Of a DNA stretch of 64,000 nucleotides, positions 1 through 9,169 are shown in pieces. The stretch lies in the NCBI GenBank assembly GCA_016845365.1, contig JAERST010000024.1:62001-126000 (forward strand). Direction: 5' to 3'. A program made the position numbers and the translations under genes. Origin of the DNA: Methanobacteriota archaeon. Its GTDB lineage: Archaea > Thermoplasmatota > Poseidoniia > Poseidoniales > Thalassarchaeaceae. The number at the start of each line of letters is the position of its first letter. The stretch's first letter is position 1. Under the pieces are notes generated by a model, which made no database searches, was not told the origin of the DNA, and saw nothing but the letters and a program-made list of their open reading frames with translations.

Positions 1-1491
1 GAGGAATTGGCCGAGACGCTACGCGACCTCGAGAACGAGGGACGAATCGTTCGAGTGGTCGCGCTACAGCCCGACCCAACCGACTATTATTCCAGCCACG
101 AGGATGCGGAGAAATTGCTCTCACCGATGGCAGAAGACCGTACCATGCGCATCCTCTCGCAGTCGGACCCCTTCTGCTCACGCTTCATCCAAGAAGTCCG
201 ACTGATGCTGAAACAGGGATGGTACCATCCCGTCTTCAAGGGAGTCGACCCGGTTGGTCGAATCCTCATGTTCGTCGTCAATGATTATCTCGAAATCAAA
301 GACGTCAACATCCCGCATTCCTACCTCGACGAATTCAAAACGACCTTCGACGAGCTTCTGGAGAATTATCGAGATCGGCTCGTCGATGTATCGGTAATCC
401 ACGCATTCAATGGCGTTCCAGTCCATGATTGCGATGAAAATGTCCAGCAGATTCTCGCGGACCTCGGCTTCGAATCGATGGGTGATGGAGAGCGATACAT
501 CCGAGGCGGAGTCGTCGACCCAATGCCTCGAAAGAAGATTAATCGCATTCTCTTCCACCATCATTCTCTACATCAGAAAACCCGCTACGAGAATGAAACA
601 ATGGCGCTCGAACACCTCGATGAATTGCGCGATGATTTCGCTCTACGCGGCCGCTGTGAAATGTTCCGCGTCGACCTCAAATCGATGGCGGCCGCGCACC
701 GACTCCACCAAGGTACGAACCTCCGCGGACACCTCGTATGGGCCCGCATGCCACACTTCCAGCGATTGCTAACAATTCGTAATGTCCCAGCCCCGGAAGA
801 AGACGAGGACATTCTGCAATTCTTCCGAGAACACCACGATCCAGCCATCTTCATGGAGCGTCATGCGATGCGCCGCGGCGAATTCAGAAAACTCATCTCG
901 CCGCTGGTCAGAAGCGGTCACCTCGTACAGGATTACCGCGGCGGCTTCAAGACCGTCGAACCGCTTGACCGCTCAGACCTCTGGGAGGTCAAGCGAGATT
1001 ACCTACGCGACCTCGTGAAGGATTACCCAGTGATCACCCTCAAGCAAGTCGAGAGGTTAGCAGGTTCACCATTCTCAGCCGAAGAAATATCAGATGTTAT
1101 GCGAGAATTCGAAGAGGATGGCACACTCATCAAAGGATTCCTCGTCGACGATATGCACGATGTTTGCTGGGGCCGACACGACTTGATCGACGGTTCGGAC
1201 GCGATTTCTCGCTCGCGCGACCTCGTCGTCCCACCTTCTGACCCTCTAATCCACTACTACGGAAGCCTGCTGCGCGAGCGCTTCGGCTACGGTTCAGCCT
1301 ACCTTGTCTTCCACCGTGAGGAACCGGTTGCTGCATTCAAGGCCAACACGCGCGAGGGCGTGATTCACATCACTGATTTCGTCGGTGATTCGGACCTCGA
1401 GAAGGAAGCCCTGCGCGTGATGAAGGAATTCGCTTGGGAACACGATATGCCGCTGCGTGGGAAGTTGTACGAACGGCTACGAACGCGGTGA
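1..1491 (+). CDS. C-terminal part of a large winged-helix protein (Lhr helicase/AlkZ-like tail?), partial
   Basis: The frame is open to the left edge, so this is the 3' end of a longer gene; the TTG at position 7 is probably not its start. No helicase motifs are visible in the 496 residues present. The last 200 residues look like tandem winged-helix modules followed by a small alpha/beta domain (a DPL-x2-YY segment, then RFGYGSAYLVF and a gly/ile strand). This recalls the end of Lhr-type helicases and of AlkZ/YcaQ-like HTH_42 proteins. That family link is inference with modest support. It is convergent with archaeosortase, leaving a 39-base gap. Confidence 0.6.
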   Translation, partial: EELAETLRDLENEGRIVRVVALQPDPTDYYSSHEDAEKLLSPMAEDRTMRILSQSDPFCSRFIQEVRLMLKQGWYHPVFKGVDPVGRILMFVVNDYLEIKDVNIPHSYLDEFKTTFDELLENYRDRLVDVSVIHAFNGVPVHDCDENVQQILADLGFESMGDGERYIRGGVVDPMPRKKINRILFHHHSLHQKTRYENETMALEHLDELRDDFALRGRCEMFRVDLKSMAAAHRLHQGTNLRGHLVWARMPHFQRLLTIRNVPAPEEDEDILQFFREHHDPAIFMERHAMRRGEFRKLISPLVRSGHLVQDYRGGFKTVEPLDRSDLWEVKRDYLRDLVKDYPVITLKQVERLAGSPFSAEEISDVMREFEEDGTLIKGFLVDDMHDVCWGRHDLIDGSDAISRSRDLVVPPSDPLIHYYGSLLRERFGYGSAYLVFHREEPVAAFKANTREGVIHITDFVGDSDLEKEALRVMKEFAWEHDMPLRGKLYERLRTR

Positions 1492-1530
1492 AGCGGTCGG
1501 TCCAGTGCGCCTATGCGGTGAGCAGTCGCA

Positions 1531-2553
1531 TCAGTTCGACGAACTCGCAGAAGAGTCCGCCGAGGCATTTCCTCTGAGTTGGCGGGGAAGCAAGCGCAAG
1601 ATATTGCGATGAAGTTCAGGAAGCAGGTCGAAAAGAGCAATCGCCATCAAAAACATCGCGAAAAGACTCGCCACTTTTGCTGCATAACTATGGGCGAAAT
1701 CGAACATACTCAAGCCCATGAATTGCCATGTTTGGTAGGTGTCTGAAAGCCACACAATTCCTGCATTTCGGAATGTATTCAGGATGTGAATAGTCGGAAC
1801 AGAAATCAACAATCCGCGAAGGCGGCGATTCCAAGAAACGGTTTGCAGTGCAACGATTGCGCCGACGAAGATGATCATCGATTGGAGTCCTGAGCAACTG
1901 AGGATGAAGCCGATGTTGACCTCCTCTCCGGTCGCGTGGTACATCGGGATGAAGAAGCCACCATCGCCCAAGGGTTGGGTTAGCACCCACATATTGCCAT
2001 CCCACTCGGAAAGCGGGACCTCTCCGGCTCCGTGCAGGTCTACCATCACCTCTCCCATCGTGTAGGCTCCTAAGCCCGCGAACTCCAGCATCCACTCTGC
2101 GCTGTGAGCGGTCAGCATCACGAATGCGATATTCAGGTACGGGATGCTGTAAACCACGTGGTATGGAATCATTGACCAAGCTACCATGCCTCTGAACCAG
2201 ATTAGCGATTCGCTAGTTTCAGGGGCGAGCGAATCGTGGCGGGCGGCTTCGATATATGCTAGAAGAGCGCCGCCCGGAAGAGCAGCTGCAGTCATCAAAA
2301 TCAGGACTGGATCGCCGATTTTGACGTAGTATTCGGATAGAAGATAGATGAACAGACCGAGGAGAAACCATCCGGCGGCTGCTAGGCGGTTGGCGATTGG
2401 TTCTGAGGACTTGGCAAATGAGATTGCTAAGAGGCTCATGCCCAAGAGTCCGATTACGAGTCGAAGACCTTCGCCAGTTAATCCGATTGACTCGGCGAGG
2501 GTGCCAAGAGCGACCCCAATGGGTTCCTGCATTGAAGCGACTCCGGTCATCAA
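1531..2553 (-). CDS. artA: Archaeosortase A
   Basis: Integral-membrane cysteine transpeptidase that processes PGF-CTERM-type C-terminal sorting signals and hands the protein to a lipid anchor. The 340-residue protein has about eight hydrophobic segments. The catalytic triad of the exosortase/archaeosortase superfamily is visible: Cys220 in the motif SCSGLQS, Arg262 in NTFRNAG, and His288 in DFAHSYAAK. The stretch between Cys and Arg (LRGLLISVPTIHILN) is also typical. It is divergent from the heptose genes, with only 43 bases between the two starts, so the promoters must be compact or overlapping. Its substrates would be surface glycoproteins; none with an obvious PGF-CTERM tail lies in this window. 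Confidence 0.9.
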   Translation of the reverse strand: MMTGVASMQEPIGVALGTLAESIGLTGEGLRLVIGLLGMSLLAISFAKSSEPIANRLAAAGWFLLGLFIYLLSEYYVKIGDPVLILMTAAALPGGALLAYIEAARHDSLAPETSESLIWFRGMVAWSMIPYHVVYSIPYLNIAFVMLTAHSAEWMLEFAGLGAYTMGEVMVDLHGAGEVPLSEWDGNMWVLTQPLGDGGFFIPMYHATGEEVNIGFILSCSGLQSMIIFVGAIVALQTVSWNRRLRGLLISVPTIHILNTFRNAGIVWLSDTYQTWQFMGLSMFDFAHSYAAKVASLFAMFLMAIALFDLLPELHRNILRLLPRQLRGNASADSSASSSN

Positions 2554-2596
2554 CTCGTAAATAGGATGCCCTCGCCGGTTCGATTAGGGGAGCATC

Positions 2597-3166
2597 ATGG
2601 GCTTTGATTTCGAATCATTCGCCGAAGGTTATCTCGCCGACCTCGGTAGGACCTTGGTCGAGGTGTCGCGAACAGACATCGAGGCGCTCTACCAAGAATT
2701 GGCCGACGTCGGTTCACGTGGTGGCTCTGTTCACATGATTGGTAATGGCGGGAGTGCCGCTACGCCCTCGCATAGTGCGGGGGATTGGTCGAAAGAATTG
2801 GGTATTCGAACCATTGCTCACACCGACAATATCTCCTCGTTTACTGCATGGGCTAACGATACAGATTATTCCAACGTCTTCGCAGGTCAATTGGCGACTT
2901 TTGCCAAGGCTGGGGATTTGGTAATCGCCTATTCTGGGTCCGGTAATTCTCCTAATGTTGTGAACGGGATTGCCGCGGCTAAGCAGGCTGGTTGTCGTAC
3001 CGCTGCAGTTACTGGCGATTACAATGGTGGGGCTGGAGGCAAATTGGCCGAAATGGTCGATGTGGCAATCGTTGTTCCTACGACTTCAATGGAGCGTATC
3101 GAGGATATGCAATTAATCATCAACCACATCGTCAAAGAAGCGATGAAGGCCCAGCGTGGCCAGTGA
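2597..3166 (+). CDS. gmhA: Sedoheptulose-7-phosphate isomerase (GmhA-like SIS protein)
   Basis: SIS-domain isomerase expected to convert sedoheptulose 7-phosphate to D-glycero-D-manno-heptose 7-phosphate, the first step of nucleotide-activated heptose synthesis. The 189 residues are full family length. The phosphosugar-binding loop IGNGGSAATPSHSAGDW, the second SIS motif AYSGSGNSPNVV and the late Glu-rich ERIEDMQLIINHI helix match GmhA. The next gene, six bases on, encodes the matching bisphosphate phosphatase, which supports a two-gene heptose module, probably for surface glycans. A different ketose phosphate substrate cannot be excluded from sequence. Confidence 0.85.
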   Translation: MGFDFESFAEGYLADLGRTLVEVSRTDIEALYQELADVGSRGGSVHMIGNGGSAATPSHSAGDWSKELGIRTIAHTDNISSFTAWANDTDYSNVFAGQLATFAKAGDLVIAYSGSGNSPNVVNGIAAAKQAGCRTAAVTGDYNGGAGGKLAEMVDVAIVVPTTSMERIEDMQLIINHIVKEAMKAQRGQ

Positions 3167-3172
3167 TGAACC

Positions 3173-3814
3173 ATGTTGGCTCCACACCGCGATTCTGCGG
3201 ATTTGACCGATTCACTGGATCTTCAACCGCTTCCTGGTGGGCTTGATTGGGATGGTAGAATCGCTTACCTCGATCGGGATGGGGTCCTCAATGTTGGAAG
3301 TGAATTTTACATCAATACGCCCGATGAAGTCGTGCTTTTACCGGAGGCTGCAGAGTCGGTCGGTCGGCTTCGAAGGGCTGGCTTCCGCATCGTCGTGGTG
3401 ACGAATCAATCACCGTTGGGGCGCGGCCACTGGGACCACGAGAATCTGGCCGCGATTCATGCTAGGTTGCGCGAGATGTTGCTCGAGTTGGATTCGGATG
3501 CTCATTTGGATTTGGTACTCTATTCTCCTTACGCACCTTGGGAAGGTGCGTGGGCGCGCAAGCCGCACCCAGGGATGCTTGAAGCTGGGCGGCAATTGTT
3601 GGATGCGGCCGCAGATGGTACTGATTTTGACGCTCTGCGGCTGAAATTTGATGATGAATGGTCAAATCGACCCGATGAGTCAACCTCCGTTATGGTCGGA
3701 GATAGAGGGGTCGATATGGCTGCAGCGCATACATTCGGTGTCACTGGATTGCGCTGTGACCCAGATATTGGCCTATCTGGGGTTGTTGATTCTATACTGG
3801 GGGGTGCCGCGTGA
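3173..3814 (+). CDS. HAD-family heptose 1,7-bisphosphate 7-phosphatase (GmhB-like)
   Basis: Histidinol-phosphatase/GmhB-type HAD phosphatase of 213 residues, acting after GmhA in ADP- or GDP-heptose synthesis. Motif I is YLDRDGVLN (nucleophile Asp plus acid/base Asp), motif II is VVVTNQS, motif III is the ARKPHPGM lysine, and motif IV is MVGDRGVDMAAA. An N-terminal extension of about 28 residues precedes motif I. The start ATG lies six bases after gmhA, and its stop overlaps the GTG start of tiaS, so the three genes look like one transcript. Substrate is assigned from context. Confidence 0.8.
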   Translation: MLAPHRDSADLTDSLDLQPLPGGLDWDGRIAYLDRDGVLNVGSEFYINTPDEVVLLPEAAESVGRLRRAGFRIVVVTNQSPLGRGHWDHENLAAIHARLREMLLELDSDAHLDLVLYSPYAPWEGAWARKPHPGMLEAGRQLLDAAADGTDFDALRLKFDDEWSNRPDESTSVMVGDRGVDMAAAHTFGVTGLRCDPDIGLSGVVDSILGGAA

Positions 3815-5097
3815 GCGGCACCGATGGAAGCGGTGTCGTCCTAATCGGCTTAGACGACACCGACCATGTCGATCACGCGTGTACTACCGAGCATTTCCAG
3901 CGATTGCTGTCAAGGCTCGAGCGTGATATCGATGGATTTTTTGTCGTTGAGAGACGATTGGTAAGGCTCTGGCCATTCGCGCCGACGAGGACGCGGGGCA
4001 ATGCTGCACTGTCGGCCGTATGTGAATTGGGGCCTGGGGGAGAGGCGGCTCTTGTCGAAGTCAATCGGATTTGTGAGGAATTCATTCACTCTCTCAGTGA
4101 GGAAATCGATACCCATTACCCTCGCGAGGGTGGGCAACCCGACCCTTGCCTCGTGGTCAGTACCGTGGATTTGCCTGAGGATTGGTATTGGCAGGCGGTT
4201 CGGCGAGAAGTTTCGCGCAAGAACCGAGTTTCTAATCTCCCCGACTCGGTCACAATCCACTCAATCAATTCGCAGCCGAAGGGATTGATCGGGGCAACCT
4301 CGGCTATCGCTTGGAAGCCGAATGAGAATGCAACATGGGAATTGATCGCGTGGCGGCAACCCGCCCGAATTCGCACGCCACGCGATATTTTAGATTCCTC
4401 GATTTCAGAAATGTCTGAGCGATTCACTGGCACATTCGCCAATCGCGACCCGACGACAGGGCGTGGGATGATTATGCCGCGCACGAATTGCCCTGTGCTC
4501 TACGGAGTGCGCGGAGATTCACCAGAAGAGTTGCGCGCAGCACATCGATTTTTGCAAGAGCGTGAAGATGTCGAGGAATGCTCATCGTGGGCCATTCACA
4601 GAACGAATCAGGTATCGGATGACCATCTGCAGGGCTATCGAAGCGGAGTAATTGTATCATCCCCAAAGGAAGTTCAAGGTGGGCACTCCTCGGTTCGAAT
4701 TTGGGATGGGGAGTCCACACAGACACTCGTAGCCTTTGCAGAGAGCGGGCCGGTCAATTCCACTCTACGCGGTGCTCAAGCGGGAGATTTGGTGGATTGG
4801 CTCGGGCTGAGATCCCCGAATGGTGAAGTCCACCTGGAGCGATTCCGTCTCACACAGACCGCACCAAGAATCTCCACACGTCCATTTTGCTGTGCCAAAG
4901 CCATGCGCTCAGCGGGCAAAGGGCAGGGATTGCGCTGTACAATTTGTGGGGAAAAGGCGACGAAGGCTTGGTTGGCCCGAAAGGTCAACCCCACTAGAGA
5001 ATTTCAGGGCTGGGTCGAGCCAAGCGTAGCAAATCGTCGACACTTGGCTCGTCCACTCGCACGCGGCTTACCCAAAGCCGCGAAGCCTCAAGTCTGA
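3811..5097 (+). CDS. tiaS: tRNA(Ile2) 2-agmatinylcytidine synthetase TiaS
   Basis: Modifies C34 of the tRNA-Ile CAU anticodon to agmatidine using ATP and agmatine, so that AUA is read as isoleucine; an archaea-specific essential function. The 428 residues contain the N-terminal LIGLDDTDH motif, the central PTTGRGMIMPRTNCPVLYGV segment typical of TiaS, an OB-like region, and a C-terminal zinc ribbon (CCAKAM...CTICGEKA). The start is a GTG that overlaps the stop of the preceding phosphatase gene (GTGA). Length and domain order match the family. Confidence 0.92.
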   Translation: MSGTDGSGVVLIGLDDTDHVDHACTTEHFQRLLSRLERDIDGFFVVERRLVRLWPFAPTRTRGNAALSAVCELGPGGEAALVEVNRICEEFIHSLSEEIDTHYPREGGQPDPCLVVSTVDLPEDWYWQAVRREVSRKNRVSNLPDSVTIHSINSQPKGLIGATSAIAWKPNENATWELIAWRQPARIRTPRDILDSSISEMSERFTGTFANRDPTTGRGMIMPRTNCPVLYGVRGDSPEELRAAHRFLQEREDVEECSSWAIHRTNQVSDDHLQGYRSGVIVSSPKEVQGGHSSVRIWDGESTQTLVAFAESGPVNSTLRGAQAGDLVDWLGLRSPNGEVHLERFRLTQTAPRISTRPFCCAKAMRSAGKGQGLRCTICGEKATKAWLARKVNPTREFQGWVEPSVANRRHLARPLARGLPKAAKPQV

Positions 5098-5114
5098 TAC
5101 CGCGTGCGAGTGAC

Positions 5115-5342
5115 ATGGCGGCCGATTCGCTTTCCATCGCTGGAATTCTGCTCTCACTCACGGCCGCCGGACTGATTTTCTTCATCCTGCGATTGCAACA
5201 GAGGCGTAGAGCGACATTTGCGGAGGGTGAGGAGTATTCGGGGCGGGCGAGGCATCCTGATCAGCTGATGGTGCCGGACGCTGAGGCCTTGGAGGAGCTC
5301 GACCGTTTGCTGGAACAGGCGATTGTCAGCGAAGGTGATTAG
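5115..5342 (+). CDS. Small single-pass membrane protein, unknown function
   Basis: 75 residues: one N-terminal transmembrane helix (about residues 7-26, IAGILLSLTAAGLIFFILRL), a basic stop-transfer stretch QQRRR, then an acidic soluble tail of about 40 residues. I do not recognise the family. The ATG lies 17 bases after tiaS on the same strand. The last four bases overlap the convergent RadB-like gene. Confidence 0.6.
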   Translation: MAADSLSIAGILLSLTAAGLIFFILRLQQRRRATFAEGEEYSGRARHPDQLMVPDAEALEELDRLLEQAIVSEGD

Positions 5343-5908
5343 GCTGGGAAAAAGCCGCTTTCGCGCAATACCAATTCGTTAGACTGCTCTCCATCTACGA
5401 GGGTTCTATGGTTGCGCAGCCCCTCGCTTCTGAACAACCAAATTTGGCGAACTTCGGGCAATTGCTCACCTCGACTGCGCCACGGTTCACCTTCTCCTGC
5501 GGGGGACTCGTAGGCCTTCGCTGTGAGGAGTAAGCGTGTTGTTTTGGCCGCGCTGATGATTGAACGGGCCGCCTCGAGGTCTGCTGCCGGTGCGCGGCCG
5601 CTCGGTGGGCACCAATCATCGACTATGACCAAGTCAGAATTGTTGAGTCGAGCGATGATTGGTGCTACCGCCTTCGCTCGAGTGAGAAGGTTCTCTCCAA
5701 ATTCTACGATGAATAATCGCTCAAGTTGGGATTCATCTAGAGTTGACAGAATCTGGCTGGTTCGGACGGGGTCGGGGGCGGTACGGCCTAACCAGATGAC
5801 TTTGCCATTGGCTTCGAGGACTGCTGATGCTAAGCTCAAGCAGAGGCTGCTGCCGCCGATTCCCGCCTCGACGGAAAGGTGGACTGGCCCCGAGTCCAAG
5901 TCTAGCAT
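5339..5908 (-). CDS. RadB/RecA-like ATPase-fold protein with degenerate P-loop
   Basis: 189-residue single-domain protein with a RecA/KaiC-like core: an initial beta strand and loop (VEAGIGGSSLCLSLA) in the Walker A position, a Walker B-like strand LVIVDDW, and a later RLLLTAKAYESP strand. The expected GxxxxGK[ST] is not intact: the lysine is missing (GIGGSS). ATP hydrolysis is therefore doubtful, although archaeal RadB paralogues also diverge from RadA. It lies downstream of purB on the same strand. Function is not assigned beyond the fold. Confidence 0.65.
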   Translation of the reverse strand: MLDLDSGPVHLSVEAGIGGSSLCLSLASAVLEANGKVIWLGRTAPDPVRTSQILSTLDESQLERLFIVEFGENLLTRAKAVAPIIARLNNSDLVIVDDWCPPSGRAPAADLEAARSIISAAKTTRLLLTAKAYESPAGEGEPWRSRGEQLPEVRQIWLFRSEGLRNHRTLVDGEQSNELVLRESGFFPA

Positions 5909-6021
5909 ATTCGGGGCTTCGAAAACTCAGGGTGGATGAGGATTGCTATCGTGGGATGCGAATTTGTCACTTCGCGTCACTGCTGAATCTCGGTTCAGCG
6001 AAGGGCGGCAGATTGCCTTGC

Positions 6022-7371
6022 CTACTGAATTGCTGCGCGTGCGAGGGCAACGGATTCGTCGACGATTTCTCCGCTGACCCCAAGGTGGCTCATCGGATTG
6101 AATAGGACATCGAGTTCTTCTGGGGAAAATGCTGAGCTGACCTCTGCGTCTTCGCCGCAGACCTCGCGCAGGTGGCGGTTCTCTGCTACCGCGACCATCG
6201 AGGCGCTGCGAAGCACTTCGTGCGCTTGGTCGCGGTGCATTCCAGCATCGACGAGGGCAAGCATGAGTTTCTCTGCCATCACGAGGCCATTTTGGGATTC
6301 GATATTGGCGAGCATTCTATCGGCATCGACGACACACTTGCCCATCACTCGGTCGGATTTTGCCAAGATGTCATCGAGGAGAATCATCGCGTGCGAGAGA
6401 GTGAATCGCTCGCTGGATGAGTTTGCTAGATCGCGCTCGTGCCAGAGCAGGGCGTTTTGGTAGGATGGAATGATCATCGCCCGTACGATACGGGCAAGGC
6501 CCGATGCGTTCTCCGCGGTAATCGGATTTCGCTTGTGGGCCATCGTTGAGGAGCCGACTTGCTTCTCGACATCGAACCATTCGCCGACCTCGGCGATTTC
6601 TGAGCGCTGGAGATTGCGGACTTCTTGCAGGAGTTTCTCGACCGAGGCGGCGACATTGGCCATCCAACCGACCCATTCGATGTAGCGGTCGCGGCCGACA
6701 ACTTGTGTGGTAGCGACCGGGACTGTTAGGCCAAGGTGTTCAAGGATGAGTTGTTGGAGTTCCTTGGCGTTCTCACCTTGGGCGGCGCCGGTTCCGACGG
6801 CGCCGAGGAATTTGCCTGTGATAGCGCGCGCCTCGAGTTCGTCGAGGCGCACGAGGTGGCGGCGGAATTCATCAACGAAAACAGCGATTTTCAGGCCGAA
6901 GGTAATCGGGACCGCCGCCTGACCGTGCGTTCGCCCGAGCATGACCGTATCGCGCTCTCGCCCGGCGAGGTCGCAAAGGGTCGCGAGTAATTGCTTGAGC
7001 ATCGAGCGCTGTAGGCGAATTGAATCGCGAATTTGCAAGGCTACTGCTGAGTCGACGATATCATTGCTCGTCGCACCCAAGTGAATGCACCATGCAGCCT
7101 CGCCAGCTTGCTCTGCCATGGCCTTGGTCAAGGCCATGATATCGTGGCGAGTTTCTGCCTCGATCTCGTCGACCCTATCGGCTGTGACGATTCCAGGGTC
7201 GGCGATATCGGCTATCACATCGTAATGTTCTGCGCTGACGCGCCCGAGTTGACAATGAGCCCAAACTAGGGCGCGCTCAACGTCTAATTGACGCGAATGT
7301 CGGCCCTCTCTGGACCAGATTTCTTTTGCTTCGGCCCTGCCGTAACGGTAGTCGAGTGGTGAGACTGACAC
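6022..7371 (-). CDS. purB: Adenylosuccinate lyase
   Basis: Catalyses two fumarate-releasing steps of purine synthesis (SAICAR to AICAR, adenylosuccinate to AMP). The 449 residues are full length. Seen: N-terminal SPLDYRYG, the HLGATSNDIVDSA segment, the LGRTHGQAAVPITFG strand with the catalytic histidine, and the fumarase-superfamily signature GSSTMAHKRNP with the mobile-loop serine. It is followed on the same strand by the RadB-like gene after 113 bases. Confidence 0.95.
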   Translation of the reverse strand: MSVSPLDYRYGRAEAKEIWSREGRHSRQLDVERALVWAHCQLGRVSAEHYDVIADIADPGIVTADRVDEIEAETRHDIMALTKAMAEQAGEAAWCIHLGATSNDIVDSAVALQIRDSIRLQRSMLKQLLATLCDLAGRERDTVMLGRTHGQAAVPITFGLKIAVFVDEFRRHLVRLDELEARAITGKFLGAVGTGAAQGENAKELQQLILEHLGLTVPVATTQVVGRDRYIEWVGWMANVAASVEKLLQEVRNLQRSEIAEVGEWFDVEKQVGSSTMAHKRNPITAENASGLARIVRAMIIPSYQNALLWHERDLANSSSERFTLSHAMILLDDILAKSDRVMGKCVVDADRMLANIESQNGLVMAEKLMLALVDAGMHRDQAHEVLRSASMVAVAENRHLREVCGEDAEVSSAFSPEELDVLFNPMSHLGVSGEIVDESVALARAAIQ

Positions 7372-7444
7372 TGCGTTCCCCGTGTGCCGCCGACTTGACG
7401 GTCCCCCTTGAGGCTAGCGGCTCAGCCACGAACCGCTATTCGCA

Positions 7445-8203
7445 TCACTGCAAGGATAGACATGCATGGTCGAGTGTCCAGACACCTCGTCGGCCCAACC
7501 ACTCCGGCCGGCCGGATATTTCGATGGATTGAGGCATAAGTGGTGCTCCAACTACAATAGTCTCGAATTCACCGCCTTCGCCATCCAGATTGAAGCGGTG
7601 GGTTCGCGCGGCGGTTGTCAAATTCGACAGTGTTTCTTCATCCAGCCGCGCGCCCAACCACTCCTCTCCAAGACCGTCGCTGGAGACTGAGACAATCCTC
7701 ACATCGAAGCCATGTTCAACGAGCGAACTCATGTGCCCCTCTGGCGAATGATGCCAAAGCGGACAATAGGAAATCAAACCCAAGCGCTCGCACATTCGCT
7801 CGATGCGCGTTTTCTGGTAATCCGAGCGTAGCGCTCCAACTACCAAGGCATCGACATCAAGCGCCGCATCCTGCAAACTCAAATCATCAGGAAATTCAAT
7901 CTGCGGCGAATCAGCAATCACGCAGGCGAAGGCTGCCTGAACATCAGAACCACCTGAAACCGCACCCTCAAGATCAGCAATTTCTGACTCCTCGACACCA
8001 TCCGACAAAACAGGCAACCAAGGCACACCCATCGAGGCAGCCTGCAGCCCAGCAAGCGAAGTATTCGGCATTTGAAACATCATCGAATCATCTGAGGTAA
8101 TATGCACGGTAACCAGCGCCTCGACAGACCAACCCTGCATCAGTGCCCACCAGCAAGCGTAGGTCGAGTCCTTCCCCGCAGAGGAGAGGACAGCCACGCG
8201 CAT
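7445..8203 (-). CDS. dph6: Diphthine-ammonia ligase (Dph6-type ATP pyrophosphatase)
   Basis: Amidates diphthine to diphthamide on EF-2. The PP-loop motif VLSSAGKDSTYA lies right after the chosen start and is followed by conserved MFQMPN and GVPWLPV segments. Later come VVGALRSDYQKTRIERMCERLGL and YCPLWH, typical of the DUF71/Dph6 family. I set the start at the ATG at 8203; a longer frame reaches 8284, but its extra 27 residues have no family counterpart. The presumed substrate, aEF-2 with the target histidine, is encoded at 19019-21226. Confidence 0.88.
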   Translation of the reverse strand: MRVAVLSSAGKDSTYACWWALMQGWSVEALVTVHITSDDSMMFQMPNTSLAGLQAASMGVPWLPVLSDGVEESEIADLEGAVSGGSDVQAAFACVIADSPQIEFPDDLSLQDAALDVDALVVGALRSDYQKTRIERMCERLGLISYCPLWHHSPEGHMSSLVEHGFDVRIVSVSSDGLGEEWLGARLDEETLSNLTTAARTHRFNLDGEGGEFETIVVGAPLMPQSIEISGRPEWLGRRGVWTLDHACLSLQ

Positions 8204-8398
8204 AACCCGTCGGAAGGACTCGCACCAATCAAACCCGCGATTGCTCAGCTCGCCCCAACAATCCACATTCCCGACAGATCTCAACTACCAACCACCACTC
8301 AGTTCCCGCAATCTCAACATCCATCGCTTAACGAACAGGTGAGAGGGGACCACGACCAAGGTTGATAAGAGGCCGGCGTAGGACGGTCTGCGTTAGCC

Positions 8399-9109
8399 AT
8401 GCAGCCAAGCGGACGTGGATATGACCATGGGGTTTCGACCTTCTCGCCAGACGGACGATTGTACCAAGTCGAGTACGCGCGCGAATCGGTGAAGCGCGGC
8501 ACGACGACGGTGGGGCTGAAGTTCCGCGACGGAGTCGTCCTCATCGTCGATAAGCGCATTTCAAGCAAGTTGGTAATCATCGATTCAATCGAGAAAATGT
8601 ACCAAATTGATGACCACATCGGATTCACAACATCAGGACTAGTTGCTGACGCTCGTCAACTCGTTGACCGTGCTCGAGTTCAGTGCCAAGTCAACAGAAT
8701 GACTTACGGCGATGCGGTTCCTGTCACCACACTCGTCAAGAAAATGTGCGACTACATGCAATCCTTCACGCAATACGGCGGCGCCAGACCATTCGGTACT
8801 GCCTTGTTGATAGCGGGTGTTGATGCCGATGGCGTCCACCTCTTCGAGACTGACCCATCTGGTGCTTACCAGTCGTACCACGCTGGAGCCATCGGCCGAG
8901 GCCGAGCGGCTGTAATCGACCACTTCGAAGCAAATTGGAAGTCGAATATGACTCAGAATGCTGCAATCAAGATGGGCCTCGAGGCTCTTCGTGAGTCTAT
9001 TGATGAGGACTTGAACCGAGATGCTGTGGAAATCGCCATCGTAAACGGAAATGGCTACACCAAGATGAGTCGGGAAGAGACTTTGAAGCATCTCGACAAA
9101 CTCAGTTGA
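8399..9109 (+). CDS. psmA: Proteasome alpha subunit
   Basis: Structural outer-ring subunit of the archaeal 20S proteasome. The 236 residues begin with the alpha-subunit N-terminal helix (YDHGVSTFSPDGRLYQVEYA), which binds PAN-type regulators, and lack a catalytic N-terminal Thr. No convincing ribosome binding site precedes the ATG, and a weak TATA-like GTTGATAAG lies about 35 bases upstream, so a short-leader or leaderless transcript is likely. It heads the classic archaeal psmA-SBDS-exosome superoperon. The partner ATPase PAN is at 43715-44944. Confidence 0.96.
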   Translation: MQPSGRGYDHGVSTFSPDGRLYQVEYARESVKRGTTTVGLKFRDGVVLIVDKRISSKLVIIDSIEKMYQIDDHIGFTTSGLVADARQLVDRARVQCQVNRMTYGDAVPVTTLVKKMCDYMQSFTQYGGARPFGTALLIAGVDADGVHLFETDPSGAYQSYHAGAIGRGRAAVIDHFEANWKSNMTQNAAIKMGLEALRESIDEDLNRDAVEIAIVNGNGYTKMSREETLKHLDKLS

Positions 9110-9169
9110 GTTAGTTCAGCAACTCGTACAACCCGATTGCTCTAAGGGCTCGGGGGAGTCTCGCGATTC

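Noticed and set aside
178-564. A 128-residue minus-strand frame
   Set aside because: Antisense to the partial winged-helix protein whose frame is open over the whole region.
7615-8100. A 161-residue plus-strand frame rich in His/Pro/Arg
   Set aside because: Antisense to dph6 with composition of a codon-shadow; no start signal or motif.
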